This document shows positions 1 through 14,463 of a stretch of DNA of 64,000 nt, in pieces; the stretch's first letter is position 1, and every line of letters starts with the position of its first letter. Source of the DNA: Citrus sinensis. Its lineage: Eukaryota > Streptophyta > Magnoliopsida > Sapindales > Rutaceae. Where the stretch lies: positions 32,021,001 to 32,085,000 of the forward strand of contig NC_068564.1 in NCBI RefSeq assembly GCF_022201045.2. Direction: 5' to 3'. The translations under genes and the position numbers were made by a program. Under the pieces are notes generated by a model. It ran no database searches. It was not told the origin of the DNA and saw nothing but the letters and a program-made list of their open reading frames with translations.

Positions 1-3000
1 GTTCCCTAGGGCTAATTGGCACACACATTGGCATGGATCAGTTTCATCATGGTCCTTCTAGGCCTTCAACAGCGGTGCAGCCAGTAGTCCAGTCATCTGG
101 GTTCACACCTCCACTATATGCAAGTGCAGCTGCCTACATGGCTTCTCCTAATCCATTTTACTCTAATGTTCAAGCCCCAGGCTTCTATTCTCCCCAATAT
201 GGTGTAGGTGGATATGTAATGAATTCATCAATTGGTCCTCCTTTAGTTGCCGGATATCCTCCCCATGGTGGTATTGCAATGGTTCTTGATGGCAGTGCTG
301 GTCCAAGCTTTCATCCTCAGCCATCTGGGGTTTCAACTGGAGGAAGCGTTGTTCATGGTTCTGATATGCAGTATCTTAACAAGATTTATGGACAGTTTGG
401 GTTTTCACTGCAGCCTTCTTTTGCGAATCCTCTGCATTTGCAATACTATCAGCAACCTTTTGGGGAGGCGTATAATATTTCTGGTCAATTTGAGCCATTG
501 GGTTCTAAAGGTGGTGTTTTGGGGAGCCATACTAATTCCCATGAATTGAAAAAGGGGTCTGACATGGCTGCTTCTGATGTTCAGACATTCCAACATTATA
601 GAAGTGGAGAAACAGAAAATCCAAGCACCAGTAAAGTGACTGTGAGTCCTTATCATATGGGGAACCCACCAAACATGGGTATGTTTGTGTACCCCTCCTC
701 ACCACTTGCTAGTCCAGCTTTGCCTGGGTCTCCCGTAGTGGGGACAGGCCTTCTTGGAGGGAGAAATGAAATGAGGTTTTCACCTGTTTCTAATAGATAT
801 TCTGGTTGGCAAGGTCAAAGAGGTTTTGAGAGTTATAATGATCCCAAAATATGTAATTTTCTTGAAGAGTTGAAATCTGGCAAAGGTCGAAGATTTGAGC
901 TGTCTGATATCACTGGACATATTGTTGAATTTAGGCAAGTTTTTGAGCTTTTAGTTTCATTTTCCATGTATTTTCCCTGTTAGAAACATAACTAACTTAG
1001 TATTTCTGATTCTAGTGCTGATCAACATGGGAGTCGATTTATTCAGCAGAAGTTGGAGAATTGTAGTGTTGATGAGAAGGCATCTGTTTTTAAAGAAATT
1101 CTTCCACATGCATCCAAATTGATGACTGATGTGTTTGGTAATTATGTTATTCAAAAGGTGTGCTTTCTGAACATTTTTCCACTTTTGTAACTGTTGCCTA
1201 CAGCTTGTTTTTTTTCTTATTTATTTGTTTTCCTTTTTCCTTTGTGTACTTTCAGTTTTTTGAGTATGGAAGCCCTGCACAGCGGAAGGAGCTGGCAAAT
1301 CAGCTTGTTGGTCAGATTTTGCCTTTAAGTATGCAGATGTATGGCTGTCGTGTAATCCAAAAGGTATGAGAGATTGTTATGGTACATTTATATGTGAGAT
1401 TGTTATGGTACATTTATGTACCGATATGATATTAATATATGGTAGAAGTGTTTCTTTACTATTGAATTTTTGTTGTCTGTCTTAACTGCTTGCATTCTAT
1501 TAGCAGTTCCTGGCTTTTCTTGTCTGTCTTAACTGTTTTTGTGCATTTAATTTCCATTTTGAATAATGTTTCATCTACTTGTAACCCGAAACACCACCAT
1601 GTACTGGAATGTTAGAGTTTGCTTCTTAGAAAGATCAGTTTAGACTGTTGACCTAAGAGCTTGCTAGTTACATAAGGAAATAATCCGGACTAGGTTCGTT
1701 TTGAGGGTTTCAAGTTTTATCCCGAACCTGGGATAAGTAAGTAGTAGTAGCTTCTATTGGGATCTTTATGCTGAGCTTCTTGACTTGAAACAGCTCCTAT
1801 TCCCATATGTGTAGCATCAGACTCCTAACTGAAAGCTTCCAATATGTTGTACTGTGAGATTTGAAGCTTCTAAAGAATTAAAATTAGGAATCATGATAGA
1901 CCTGAAATTTCAAATTTGTTTTCCATTATCTTCCATAAAATATGGTTGATCTATGGGGACTATGAACTTCCCCACACAAAATTAGGCTATGCTCCTATAT
2001 TAAAGATGTTCCTCTAGAGTTAGAGAGGTGAAAATTTCCCCGCACTGGGCTTTGAATGCATGCTTATGAAACTTTGATTTGCGCCAAAAGAATTCCAAAA
2101 CATGTCCTGTTTTTACTCATAGTAGCGTCTTTAGTGCAATGGAGCATTCTACGGATGATTAGTTGGTCTGCTATCGTAAGTTATCCTCTGTTACTCCCTT
2201 TCCAATTGCTTCAGTGGAAAAGATTTTCATTTCATCCTGTGCTAATGTAGGCACTTGAGACCATTGAGATTGAACAGAAAGCACAACTTGTCCGTGAACT
2301 GGACGGACAGGTTATGAGATGTGTGCGTGACCAAAATGGAAATCATGTTATACAAAAATGCATCGAGTGCATTCCACCAGAGAAAATTGGTTTTATAATT
2401 TCTGCTTTCTGTGGCCAAGTTGCAGCACTTTCAATGCATCCGTATGGTTGCCGTGTTATACAGGTTACTGACACTTTATTGGAATCTCTTCTTTCCCTTC
2501 TATATTTCTTTGGTGCTTTTAACATTCTGAATTTTTGTCTTGGTTTCTTGTAGAGAGTTTTAGAGCATTGTGCAGATAAGCATCAATGCCAGTTTATAGT
2601 GGATGAGATTTTGGATAACGTTTGTGCTCTTGCTCAGGATCAGTATGGCAATTATGTTACCCAGGTTGGTATTTTCTTGTTGATCGCTTAACTTGCAATT
2701 TTTCTCTGATCATGAATTTTATATAGTCACTTCCTGAAATCTACTTTCCGGTGTGCAATGAAATTCCTTTTATACGTGAGCTTCTTGTTATTGCTTAATG
2801 CTAATCAGTGGCTGTCCTCTTTACACTTTGCAGCATGTACTGCAGAGGGGAAAACCTCTTGAAAGAAGCAAAATTATTAGGAAGTTGTCAGGGCATATTG
2901 TACAACTGAGCCAGCATAAATTTGCATCAAATGTTATTGAGAAATGCTTGGCATATGGTGGTCCTGCTGAACGAGAACTTATCATTGAGGAAATTCTTGG

Positions 3001-4845
3001 GCATAATGAGGAAACCTTATTGGTAATTTGCATAAGTTTTTATGGCCTTGGTATGAAAGATAATTTGAAAAGTAAATTTTAACATGTCTCTTGGTGTTGT
3101 ATGAGGTTGATAGTAACTTCTTGAGTCTATTAATATTTATTTACATGCTGCTCTAAAGTCCTTAAGCAGATTGGGAAGGGCTCAGTAACTAAGTTCTAAT
3201 AGGCCTCCCTTGCATGCAAAGCTCAGAGACAGTTTACAACCATATTCACAAGCATAATTTTAAGCAAATTGATTACCATTAAGTTGATACTAAAAAGATG
3301 GGGAGTCTCACATACAAGACCACAGTGTCATATTGGTTTTGATACATTATTCAATAACTACTCAACACAAGAGCTTATGTTGATAGGTGAGGGCCCAATA
3401 ATAATATTTAAGAGCTTTGGACATCTTTTCATGTGGCAGGCACTTGCATCAAACTCAACCACCACTGCAAGCATGACAGACCAAAAAATAACTTATTGTA
3501 CTATAATTGATGCAATTAGGGTGTTTTAAACACGCTTAATGTCATATTAAATTAACACATGATATATGATTTTGACATTTTATTTGTTCTTTCCATTTCT
3601 TGTTTGGTATTGATTTCAATGATGAACTGCTGCTTTTCGTAAATGTCTGATTAACTTTCTATTTCACTGGATAAGTAATCATTTTCAGTTATGTTCTGTT
3701 TTTTCCCCCTCAACTTTACACCATTGTCTTGCTCAGTTTAGTAAGACAACGATTCCTGCTCTTATATAGATACAAAATATTTCAAGTTGCATCCATTATT
3801 CTGTTGTATTCCATTTTATTTTTTGAGGGTCTGAGTATGTTGAATTTGACGAGAACTTATGTGATAATGTTGCTTTCCTTTCCAACCTCTTTGGGAAGGC
3901 TAAATTTCTTATTACCTGTGTAGCATGCTTGTTGTGGGGCAGCAAATATTAAATTTATATAGATCAATGTAGGCTTTGGAGATAGATTCTTGAAAATTGC
4001 TTCTCACGGTGTGCATTAACCTTTTTTTTCCCAGACAATGATGAAGGACCAGTTTGCAAATTATGTTGTCCAGAAGATTTTTGAATTAAGTTCTGAGAGT
4101 CAGCAGGCCATGATGCTTAGTCGTATCAGAACACATGCTCATGTTTTAAAGAAATACACTTATGGGAAGCACATTGTTGCTCGATTTGAAATGCTAATTG
4201 GAGAAGGTGTGGGCTCTTATGTATTGACTTGCTTTAGTTACTTAAATTTGATATTTGCATCATTGAAATTTTCAAATTCAGTATTGGAAGATGTCTTTCA
4301 TGTCATAGAATTACTGTACTCCACATAATATCTGCTGTGGAGAGTAGTTATCTTTGGCGAAGAATGGTATCTGCTCAAAGATGGTCACATATTTCTCACC
4401 GAGCAAAATAGTCTACTAGATCTTTGCCAGTCTCTGGATCAAGTTGAAGTTCGTTAACATTGTTCAATCTAGGGGCAACAATGGACCACCAGATAGATAT
4501 AAATTAATTGGGGTTAATTTCATGCGGACCCCCCCATTTCTTTTTTGTTAATGCTAGCTAGAAAATCACCCCCTTTGTTTCATTAATACTCTTCTACCTT
4601 CTTTGATGTAGAAGACTACCCCTTAATGTTTTATTTAACTAAAGTAAATTCATTTTTCTTCTTCAATAGTTTGAGAAGAATGGTTGATTAATAGTGGTTG
4701 CTGGTTGGAATACAACCATACAAGTCAAAATGTAGGGGTTATTTCCAATCATTTGTCACTTTCTAAGTTGTTGTATTGCATTGACTATGAATGGTATAAT
4801 ATTTGCTTTCTCATGCATGCAGAAAATCAGACATCTGAATCTTGA
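1..4845 (+). CDS. Pumilio (PUF) RNA-binding protein, 3' part of gene
   Basis: The product binds UGUA-type elements in mRNA 3' UTRs and represses or destabilises the transcripts in the cytoplasm. Coding exons by splice signals and frame: <1..934, 1016..1157, 1256..1363, 2251..2463, 2554..2664, 2834..3022, 4035..4206, 4823..4845. All eight PUF repeats are present. The base-contacting signatures read in order SRxxQ, NYxxQ, CRxxQ, NHxxQ, CRxxQ, NYxxQ, SNxxE and NYxxQ, the canonical set expected for UGUANAUA. The stretch before the repeats is low-complexity and rich in Gly, Ser, Pro and Tyr. The frame is open to the left window edge, so the first ATG at 33 is probably internal. The first intron uses a GC donor at 935. 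The C-terminus after repeat 8 is short. By overall look it resembles the Arabidopsis APUM1-6 group; the exact orthologue is not determined. Confidence 0.93.
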
Positions 4846-5795
4846 AGTAGAGCAAGATTGGGGTTAATCCTGGATCTTTGTGCTACTGCTGCTGTGGTGT
4901 AGGAAAGCAGCTGAGCTAAAACCTGGTTGAGGATGAGACAAATGTTCCAGTTCCATGCGGTTTAAGAAAGCTGTTCTGCTTTACTGTGAATGCAGCTTCT
5001 GCAATTTGGTGTCTTCTGCTCTAGGAGGCTTTAATTAACCTTTAGTAAAAGGTCTCTTTGTTGGTATTCAGTCAGTACATATGTAAATCTCCATATGGTT
5101 TGTTTATGTTTCTGAAATAAAACAATTGACACAGCTCCAAAAAGATATAGAAAAAGAATTAACTGTAGGGTAGTTGCTGCAGCATATTCATGTAGATTAG
5201 ATGGAAGGGAGATCTTGCTGTTATCGTAAAGCGTTACTTGGAATTGTTTTCTATTTTGTGGGTTTTATGAAAATTAAAATTTATAGAATACATATTAAAT
5301 GTACAACGATAGTTGCAGTAGAAGAATGAAGATACATGTTTACTTGCTTTCTGCAGCACGGCTTCAGATGTTGGTAATTTTAAGTGGAGGCAGGTTGGCA
5401 TGAAAGTAACGGTTCTCTAACATAATCAGCTTAATTCTAAAATAAGAGAATGTAGACAAAGATGTTACTCGCATTCTGAATTATGCAAATGCATCGAATT
5501 GTAAATTATCCACCCGCATAATTCAAACAATTTATCCAAAACTTTTGCAGATGCTCAGAAAGCAAATGCCTGAAAGAGTTAACCAAGCATATCTAGTACA
5601 TTAGGTTGTACATAAGTAACCAAGTGCTACCGTCAGCTCCCACACAAAGATGACCGACTAATGTTTGTATTGTGATCTTCCACCCAGACGACTTCTAACT
5701 TCATCAGGCTTAATAGAAGAAAGCTCGTCACTCGAAAGAATCAACACAGATTGGAATGTGCAAGAGGAAGGAAGAACAAACTTCCCTTCAGAAGA
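4846..5795. other. Convergent 3' intergenic region
   Basis: This stretch separates the Pumilio stop codon from the methyltransferase stop codon on the other strand. It should contain both 3' UTRs. An AATAAA-like signal (gaaataaaac) near 5115 suits polyadenylation of the Pumilio transcript. I see no other gene. Confidence 0.6.
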
Positions 5796-8738
5796 TCAAA
5801 AGCGAGCCTTCCGTTTTCTAGCTGTGTACTTTGTGTCGGGAGGCACAGCACATCCTTTTCTTCTCATTTGTTCCTTCTTCTTCAGCACCCACTCTCTACC
5901 TTTCCCTTTGTTTGTTATTTTCTGCTTTTTCCTGGGTCTGTGCCTGTCTGAAATGCATACCTACACGAACAAAAAGAATCATTAATTTGCTTTTGGTAAA
6001 AAAGAAAAGGCAAAACCAGGATTGAAGAACTTATTTCCCATTTCCGGGGGAAATAAAAGAATGTTGAAAGAAATTCTTCAAATTAGAAAACCTAATAGAA
6101 GCTCTGAGGAGAAATAAAACTTCAAGATTCTTTGAAATGTGACCCACCGTTCGATTTTCTTCATCCCCACTACTTTCATCATCAGAGCAACTCTCCATGT
6201 CTCCAACTTTTCCCTTTGGAGCCTCTGAGCTTATGGATGGTGGACCACATGTGAGGACTAGAAATTCTTTTCTACTTTTGGAACTACAAGAAGAGAAGTA
6301 TTCTCTATTTAATGAGCCATGATAATTAATAGGAAGTATGTCACCAACATAAAAAGATGTTTAATTAGAACTTTCCAAGCAAACTTATCGTCAAAGTTTC
6401 CTTGGAGATGCTAATTCTCATCAAATACCATTACCAAGAATTCAAAATTTAACCCTTATTGAGGAATGTCAACAAAGGAAAGAAAAGTTATGGGGTACAA
6501 ATATGCACAAAACATGCTTACAAAATAAAAAATTCAGTTCCAAAAACAGTTTCCGTTGTTGGACCAGATGAAAAGCCATTATAAGGATGCTCTCACCAGA
6601 TCTTTTGCATACCTATGTGGGTAGTCAACAACAACACCACCAGCAAAACCAGCTCGCATAGCAGCACCCAATATCAACTCACGCTGGGCTACACTTTCAG
6701 GATATATCTGAAATACTGCTCTTGCTCCCCTCGCCAAGCATCTATATAATGACCCAAAGAAAGCCCTGAGAAAGGGGGGGGGGGGGGGGGTTGAACACGG
6801 GATTGAGCAATATATATTAGGGCGGAAACTGAAGAGAGAATTTAGAGTAAAGAACATTTCATTTGATTCAACCTTCATGATTTCAGCTCACCGGTGAATA
6901 AAAGAGAGACATCCTAACATAGTTTAGTTATGCTACTCATGAATTGAAAATAATAATCACAATAATAATAAGAAATAAGAAGGATGAAAGAACCCTAACA
7001 TACTTCAATCTTAATCGTGGCTCATGTGAGGCCTTGTCAGCATTACATAACCACTGCATGGCCGATCAAAGGAAACAAGGAAAATATTAGCAAGACAGAT
7101 GCAGTAAGGTACTTCGCTGACACACTAAAAAAGGAAGGATATCTTACAAAAGTTAGAAAATAACAAGGCTCTACGGACAAGATTTTTAGGATTTGAATAT
7201 ACTACACACAGTGTTGTATGCTGATTGTTACAACTCTATTCAGTTCATTTGCACTGTCAGGAATCTAATAACAGTCAAATACATTCAAAATTTCAGATTA
7301 TTCATGTCTAAAGAGAGAATTAACTAAAGCAATTAATTTACTGATAACAAAACCCAAAACCAACATGCAACACAAATGTGTCAGGGGAACATAGGCAAAA
7401 ACTAAACCTGAACAGCCGATATACTGATGGCCCCGTCAACAACTCCAGGCCGAAGTCCCAAGCCCTGCCACATAATAACGAATAATTATACACATCCAGT
7501 CAACTCCAGGTTGAAGTTACTGCTAAATATTACAGAAATTTTACTCTTTAAGTACCAAAAGAAGAATAAAACGAGCACTTAACAAAAGTCAAGGCCAACC
7601 AAAAGAATTTTCAGAAAAAAAGCAGTGCAGAAGATTAACATTCAACAAAGATTAGTACGTATAAAAAGTTATATGGCTCGAACAATTGAATGCATACAAG
7701 AGGGAGAGACAGAAATTTATGCATTACATTAATAAAATATAAAATGTTGCTCTGTAAATTATTTTCTGTCAGCTAAGTGACGTTAATCATACTGAAGAGT
7801 TGTTGCTTATATATGTGTGTGTGTATGCGTGTGTGTGTTACAAATTTGGAAATGCATGTTATATACAAATAGGTAAGAATACAGAAACAAAATTAGACTC
7901 AAATCTTAAAAAAATTTCCTTCATTTCCCTCTTTCAAATGAAAGAAACACAGTAAAACCCTGCATCCTAGTTCCTGCAACTGTAATACAAAATAAAGCAA
8001 AAATAACTCGGAGGATACCTGACCCATGTCTCCAAGTAATAGATCGCCCTCAACCTCTCGCTCCAAAGCAATATCTGGATTTGGGGAAAAATAAAATAAA
8101 AATAAAATAAAATAAAATAAAATAAAATTACAGATAAAATGAACCTGTAGCAGGAAATTATATCTTCGAGCAAATAAGACAGTTCACATACTAAGCATTG
8201 ACTGGGAAATGTCTAGACCAATCCATTGGTGCCCGTTCTCAGATAGTGTCTCACCACTAAGACCTGATCCACAACCTACAAAGATAAATACCAAAAACAA
8301 CTACTGAAATCTGAATGCTCACTAAATCCTTCACCACACATCCACCTCAAGTGAAGACAACTAAGTCATAGTTTAATAAGAATATTTAACATTAATTTGA
8401 CTTAATTTAATGAGATGAATTATCTCAAACTATTGAAATATATTAAAAAAGAAAGATCTTTTTTTTTTCCTCCAAATACCGATATCAAGAAGTAATCTGG
8501 GGACCCCATCATCAGGCAAAGCAAGCAGCTCTAATGCTCTCTCCGAAAGCTTTGCCTATCAAGACAATCAAAAATAAATTCTGCTATCTTTCTTCTATCC
8601 CAAAATAAGGTAACACTAATAACGAGCAATCAACAAAACCTGAATGTCGATGATACGAGAAGAGGACGTGTATTTCCGAGCTTCAGTATCATCATAGAAT
8701 ATCTCAGGTGGCGCTATTAACTCCGGTCGGTTCGCCAT
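5796..8738 (-). CDS. RID2: 18S rRNA (guanine-N7) methyltransferase, BUD23/RID2 type
   Basis: This SAM-dependent enzyme methylates a guanine of 18S rRNA during small-subunit maturation in the nucleus, working with a TRM112-type partner in the known family. Nine exons (minus strand): 8738..8640, 8555..8480, 8275..8192, 8074..8019, 7464..7408, 7053..7004, 6765..6613, 6283..6148, 5960..5796. They join to 292 codons including the stop with no frame break. The protein starts [17 protein letters not shown]. The SAM motif I ([13 protein letters not shown]) is split across the exon 2/3 junction, and [20 protein letters not shown] follows. After an acidic serine-rich linker ([13 protein letters not shown]) the protein ends in a very basic tail (RPRKKQ...RKRKARF), as in BUD23 proteins, where the tail serves nucleolar targeting or RNA contact. 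A run of about 17 C residues (coding strand) lies just upstream of the acceptor at 6765. Confidence 0.93.
8085..8129. repeat. (AAAAT)n microsatellite in RID2 intron
   Basis: Nine or so AAAAT/AAAATA units lie in the intron between exons 3 and 4 of the rRNA methyltransferase gene. It is a simple repeat with no sign of function. Confidence 0.85.
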
Positions 8739-9251
8739 CTCCTGCAAAATCCATTTGAAAATATCATTATACGCTTAAACCCTTCATGCCGGCGGGGGCC
8801 ATAAACCCTCCAAAAAAAGAAAATAAAAAAAAAATTGCTCATGCCCATTAAACTAGAAAGAATGCTGAATTAAAAAATAAAAAATAAAGACTCGCTAAAA
8901 AAATAACTGATTCAAAGTGAACCATGTTCTAACAATTACTAAGGTTTTGCTTTGTAAAGGTAATAAATTTTTTCAATTTGAAAGTGGCAAACCTGTAAAT
9001 AATAGCTGAAATAATAAAAGATGCGTTAAAGAGCTGTGAAATTAAGGGTTTTTGAAACGATTTTCAATTTTGTAATTTATGGTTGAAGCAATGAGGGCTT
9101 GAAGCGGCCAAGTGAACAAGACTCTCTGTTTGCTTTGTTCTCGCTGATACCTAAATTTGATGACATGTTTTTTCTACTTCTGTTTCGTTCTGTTGCCACA
9201 AGTTTGTGGGCTACAGGTCAGCGGGTTACTGGGATCCCCACCGGGCTGGTC
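8739..9251. other. RID2 upstream region
   Basis: This AT-rich stretch runs between the RID2 start codon and the hAT element. It must hold the RID2 5' UTR and promoter. I do not see a clear TATA box or any coding potential. Confidence 0.4.
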
Positions 9252-10201
9252 TAGGGTTGGCAAAATCCGGATTCAGATCCGGATTTACATATATGCATCC
9301 GGATCCGCAACGGATGCTGCGGATATTCCGAATATCCAGATCTGTAAAATTAAAATTTAATAATTTAATATATAATTTAAAAATCCAACCATAATGCAGA
9401 AATTAACAATTCAACAAGAAAATTAATGCATTTAATTAGAGAAATTAAAGTAAAATGAGTTAACATATGTGGAAAAAAAAAATTAAGCATTTTACATTAT
9501 ATTGAAATTTAATGTATTTAATTAGAGTAATTAAATAAATCAGCAAAGAAAATTAATCAAAATCAAATTAAATTGAATCAACAAGAAATGAAAATAAGCT
9601 AACAATATTTTGAAGTTTAAACAAGTTTACATTAGATTAAACTCATTAAATACAATCAATTAACCACAATACCAAATTATTAACCAGAGAAAGGAAAAAC
9701 CCATGTAATTAATGAAAATAGTATTATTGACCAGAGAAAGGAAAAACCCATGTAATTAATAAAAACAAAAGAAAATTAACAGAAACAAAGAGCAAATTAC
9801 AGGCACGAATGATCCAATCAGGCGAGGTTTGGACGATGGTGACGTGGGTGAAGCATGCAGCAACAGCGGTGTGGCGAGCTTCAACGACAGCAAGGCTTGC
9901 AGTGTGCAGCGATAGCAACGTGCTCAGGCGAGGCTGCGACGCGAGGCTCAGGCGAGGCTGCAAGGAAGACGGCGACCGGTCGACGGCGTTACAAGCCCTT
10001 CAGATTTGGCCGGCGTTAGAGATTTGAAGGTTACGGCAATATTGTTAGGGTTAGGGATTTTTTTGATTTAAGAGTTAAGACTTTTAATTTAAAACAAAAT
10101 AAAACCGGATCCAGATATCCTGTTATCATTACGGATCCTCATTTTACATATCCGAATCCGCATTTTTTCATATACGGATCCGAATTTTATTGCCACCCTT
10201 A
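9252..10201. mobile_element. Non-autonomous hAT-type transposon with 8-bp TSD
   Basis: The element starts TAGGGTTGGCAAAATCCGGAT and its other end, read inward on the opposite strand, is TAAGGGTGGCAATAAAATTC, an imperfect terminal inverted repeat of the plant hAT kind. It is flanked by a perfect 8-bp target-site duplication, ggctggtc, at 9244-9251 and 10202-10209. Both subterminal regions are rich in short ATCCGGAT/CGGATCC motifs, typical transposase-binding clusters. The interior is AT-rich except for a GC-rich core at about 9810-10010. No transposase reading frame is present, so it would need transposase supplied in trans. Confidence 0.85.
9683..9760. repeat. 31-bp direct repeat inside the hAT element
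   Basis: A 31-bp sequence beginning accagagaaaggaaaaaccc occurs at 9683-9713 and again at 9730-9760, a period of 47 bp. It is a local tandem duplication inside the transposon body. Confidence 0.85.
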
Positions 10202-10719
10202 GGCTGGTCCATTAATAATGAATTTTTTTTTCTATTTCTAAAATAATCATATTGTCAATTTAACCTTCCCATTAAAAAAAAAAAAAGAAGTCAATCTAAC
10301 ATAACGTTTTGACTGCCGAGACTCAATCCTAGCATTACGAAAAACTAGCCATTTTCTTTTTTTTTTTGTTTGATCCTCAATACAAATTTTAAAATATTAG
10401 ATAATAAATTTGGCTTTGGATATTGCAAGTATCACACATCACATAACGTCGTTACGGAGGTACATACAACTTCTACTGAAATATCTAGAAGCAACTTTTA
10501 CAAGAATAGAATAGTCTCTCTCTAATTTAACTCAAAAAGTATCAAATGCAAGGGAAAAAAAACCAACACGTAAGAGTTACAGAGGACAGTTAGCTCAGTT
10601 TGGCTAACTGAAATTTTTTTTTTTTTTTTTTCTCTTTCCTTTCAATAAATAAAACAACATTTAAATTCAAACGAACAAAAGATTGGGTAAGATGGGATTT
10701 TTCGTTCATATTTACACCT
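10202..10719. other. COQ5 downstream region
   Basis: The stretch begins with the second copy of the hAT target duplication and is otherwise AT-rich with long T and A runs. It likely holds the COQ5 3' UTR near its right end. I see no gene here. Confidence 0.4.
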
Positions 10720-13383
<2,664 letters not shown>

Positions 13384-14463
13384 GGCTTCAACAACTTTCT
13401 AACTAAAAGTCAAATTCAAACACACGGCTCACTTACAGCCTTACAGGTATTATCACATATGGTTTCTTAATTAACATTCAACATGAACAAAGATAAAAAT
13501 AAAACAAATTCCACTAAATCTCATTACCTAAAAGAAAAAAAATCAAAATTTGATAAATACCCAAAAGAAAACATCATATATAAAACTCAAACTGACAGTT
13601 TAAGTAATAATTAAAAAAAAAAACAAATTTATACAATTTTCCAACTAATTTAAAATCTATTGAGCTATGAAAGTCGACGATATACCAATGCAATGGATGC
13701 TGAAAACCTTGAAACAGTAACGGGCGCCCAATAAAACTGTACACTCTCTGTTCTAATAATATTCGCTTCTCCAACTCTCCCTCGCTCTTCGGTCGGTGAA
13801 ATTGCAGGCTGCCGAGTGTTCTTTTCTTCTGAAATTTTTTTGGGATAATAACATAGGGGTCTCTTATTGTTTTTAATTTTATAAAATGGACAATTTTCTA
13901 ATTTGTGTCAACTTGGTCCCTTCCTCATTGGGAATAGCATGAATACCCTTAAGTATTACTCTTGCTATTGATGGTCAGATTTCAATTACGAGAATAATTG
14001 GATTGTGATTTTTTTTCATAGGGTCGCGAAGGTTTTATGATGTGGTGGTTAGATTTTTTTGTTGGTTAAAAAAATTTCAGCGTACCTATTAAATTTTTAT
14101 TTTAGTGTAAATATTCAAAAAATAAAAGTTGTACGAGATTCTAATTCAACTTCTACCTAAGAATAAAAGATTATACAAAATATGCCGATTAGTTATTTAC
14201 TTTAAACGTGTTAGTTGGAAGTTAGAACCTTTATTTGCTGGTTAGGCTAGTTTGTTAACGAGTCACCGGATCTGGGACCTATTTGATAAAAATGAACAAA
14301 CATTACCCTTAACTGATAAAACGAGAAAATGTTGACTAATAGGAGAGTATAGACTTCTGACCTGCAGGTTTACTTTGCCATTTTCTTAATCTCCAATTCC
14401 GATTGAGTTTTCTCATTCTCCGTTGAAAAAACATAAACTTTGAGCCTTTTAACAAAATTTCCG
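13384..14463. promoter_or_regulatory. Shared upstream region of COQ5 (-) and MAPR-type gene (+)
   Basis: The two genes are transcribed away from this 1.08 kb region, so it must carry both promoters and 5' UTRs. The stretch 13740-13810, with CT-rich runs on the plus strand, is the likeliest start of COQ5 transcription. I do not see clear TATA boxes for either gene, and transcription start sites cannot be fixed from sequence alone. Confidence 0.45.

Noticed and set aside
8019..8030. RID2 intron donor GTATCCTCC as a second U12 intron
   Set aside because: The donor only partly matches and no TTCCTTRAC-type branch element precedes the acceptor at 7464.
9809..10027. 72-codon GC-rich frame inside the hAT element
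   Set aside because: No similarity to a known protein, built from short repeated words, and lies within a transposon body.
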